NCBI GenBank assembly: GCA_016205055.1
Contig: JACQJK010000086.1
Span: 1-6,037, forward strand
DNA length: 6,037 nt
Direction: 5' to 3'
From: Candidatus Doudnabacteria bacterium
GTDB taxonomy: Bacteria > Patescibacteriota > Doudnabacteria > UBA920 > 2-01-FULL-50-11
Shown: piece by piece, positions 5,456-6,037 of the stretch
How the letters are laid out: each line of letters opens with the position of its first letter
Numbering within the stretch: position 1 is the stretch's first letter
Notes under the pieces: generated by a model
Databases searched by the model: none
What the model was told of the DNA's origin: nothing
What the model saw: the letters and a program-made list of their open reading frames with translations, nothing else
Position numbers and translations under genes: made by a program

Positions 5456-6037
5456 ATGCGCGAGGTAGAAGTTAAAGCAAAGACCAATGACCTAAAAGCC
5501 GCGGAATCAAAACTGGTTGCAATGGGCGCGCTCATAGCCCAGCCAGTGATACAAGCGGATCGAGTGTATTTGCAAAACGGCACGGCGTTCGAAGAGGTCA
5601 CGGTCAACACGCCGGTCTTGCGAATCCGCGAGCAGAACCCAGGCGAAACCCTTCTTACCTATAAGCACATTCGCGGCGAGGAACTGGATAAGCAGGAGCA
5701 CGAAGTGGTAGTGAGCAACGCTTCCGAAATGGAGCAGATTTTGAAACTTTCCGGATTTTACGAAGCGGTGGCCTTTACCAAGACCCGGCGTAAGTGTAAA
5801 TTGGGTGATTATGAAATCTGCCTGGATAACGTGGAGGGTTTGGGCGGCTTTATTGAAATTGAGAAATTGATACCTGACAGCCATGAAGGCCCAGGGTCTA
5901 ATGGCCAAGACGTGCAAAGAGAGCTGTTCGATTTTTTGCGGCAGTTGGGTGTGCGCGAACAAGACAAGGTGCTTTCTGGCTATGACGTTTTGATATATAA
6001 TATGGGAAATTCAAAACTCAAAGGTCAAAATTCAAAA
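5456..6037 (+). CDS. CYTH-domain protein (class IV adenylate cyclase CyaB / triphosphatase-like), 3' end not reached
   Basis: The frame is open from ATG 5456 to the window edge without a stop (194 residues). The CYTH superfamily binds triphosphate substrates with divalent metal in a beta-tunnel; members include class IV adenylate cyclases, thiamine triphosphatases and inorganic triphosphatases. Signature residues are visible in order: the N-terminal ExExK (E3, E5, K7), DRVYL (35-39), VLRIRE (54-59), LLTYK (66-70), the EHEV segment (81-84), FTKTRRKCKLGDYEICLD (107-124) and the GLGGFIEIEKL strand (128-138). The order and spacing best match the CyaB-like branch (TIGR00318 type), but the reaction cannot be chosen from sequence. 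The conserved domain ends near GYDVLIYN (175-182). The last residues are encoded by heptamer repeats, so the true stop is probably close beyond the edge. The gene starts 4 bases after the ATPase stop, so it is probably cotranscribed with the copper operon. Confidence 0.88.
   Translation, partial: MREVEVKAKTNDLKAAESKLVAMGALIAQPVIQADRVYLQNGTAFEEVTVNTPVLRIREQNPGETLLTYKHIRGEELDKQEHEVVVSNASEMEQILKLSGFYEAVAFTKTRRKCKLGDYEICLDNVEGLGGFIEIEKLIPDSHEGPGSNGQDVQRELFDFLRQLGVREQDKVLSGYDVLIYNMGNSKLKGQNSK
6010..6037. repeat. Tandem heptamer repeat NTCAAAR at the window edge
   Basis: Four contiguous 7-base units, TTCAAAA, CTCAAAG, GTCAAAA and TTCAAAA, run exactly to the last base. Position 1 varies and the last position is a purine. 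The array probably continues beyond the window. It overlaps the open 3' tail of the CYTH gene. Such A-rich repeats readily break assemblies, which may be why the sequence stops here. Confidence 0.75.

Noticed and set aside
5507..5962. 151-codon open frame on the minus strand
   Set aside because: It is antisense to the CYTH gene, whose conserved motifs are all read on the + strand; the minus product shows no recognisable domain.
5996..6001. TATAAT hexamer near the right edge as a promoter
   Set aside because: No -35 hexamer is present at the right distance (tttctg), and it encodes the conserved end of the CYTH domain.

Overview
The window is a gene-dense bacterial fragment with every recognisable gene on the + strand. 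The genes at both edges are cut, so it may be most or all of a short contig. The lineage cannot be fixed from sequence alone. Tight gene spacing, the complete absence of Shine-Dalgarno motifs ahead of six starts, and A-rich heptamer repeats at the right edge fit a Candidate Phyla Radiation (Patescibacteria)-like genome, but this is an inference. The regulator gene ends in TGA just before the next start, so TGA is a stop here. That argues against the lineages that read TGA as glycine.

Left block (2-1323): the C-terminal part of a DipZ-type thiol-disulfide protein (thioredoxin-like domain plus a carbohydrate-binding-module-like domain), then a 66-aa Xre-type repressor after 1 base, then a 119-aa integral membrane protein after 4 bases. 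The block ends in an intrinsic terminator (1347-1389).

Middle (1434-2576): a single 11-TM amino-acid permease of the aromatic amino acid (HAAAP, APC superfamily) type. It follows a probable extended -10 promoter.

Right block (2606-6037): a copper-homeostasis operon. A fully consensus sigma70-type promoter (TTGACA, 17 bp, TATAAT) carries a perfect 9-3-9 palindrome of the CsoR-operator kind between its core elements. It drives a CsoR/RcnR-family repressor, a P1B-1 Cu(I)-exporting ATPase 10 bases later, and a CYTH-domain protein 4 bases after that, which is still open at the window end. The implied circuit is autoregulated copper-induced export: metal releases the repressor, and repressor and pump are made together.

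The main points of interest are the C-H-H metal-ligand set of the repressor (RcnR-like third ligand, CsoR-like second shell) beside a textbook Cu(I) pump, the operator/promoter overlap, the His-rich linker of the pump with a GC-rich hairpin in its DNA, the lack of Shine-Dalgarno sites, and the terminal heptamer repeats. I found no CRISPR array, tRNA, rRNA or transposase, and no clearly new multi-gene system.
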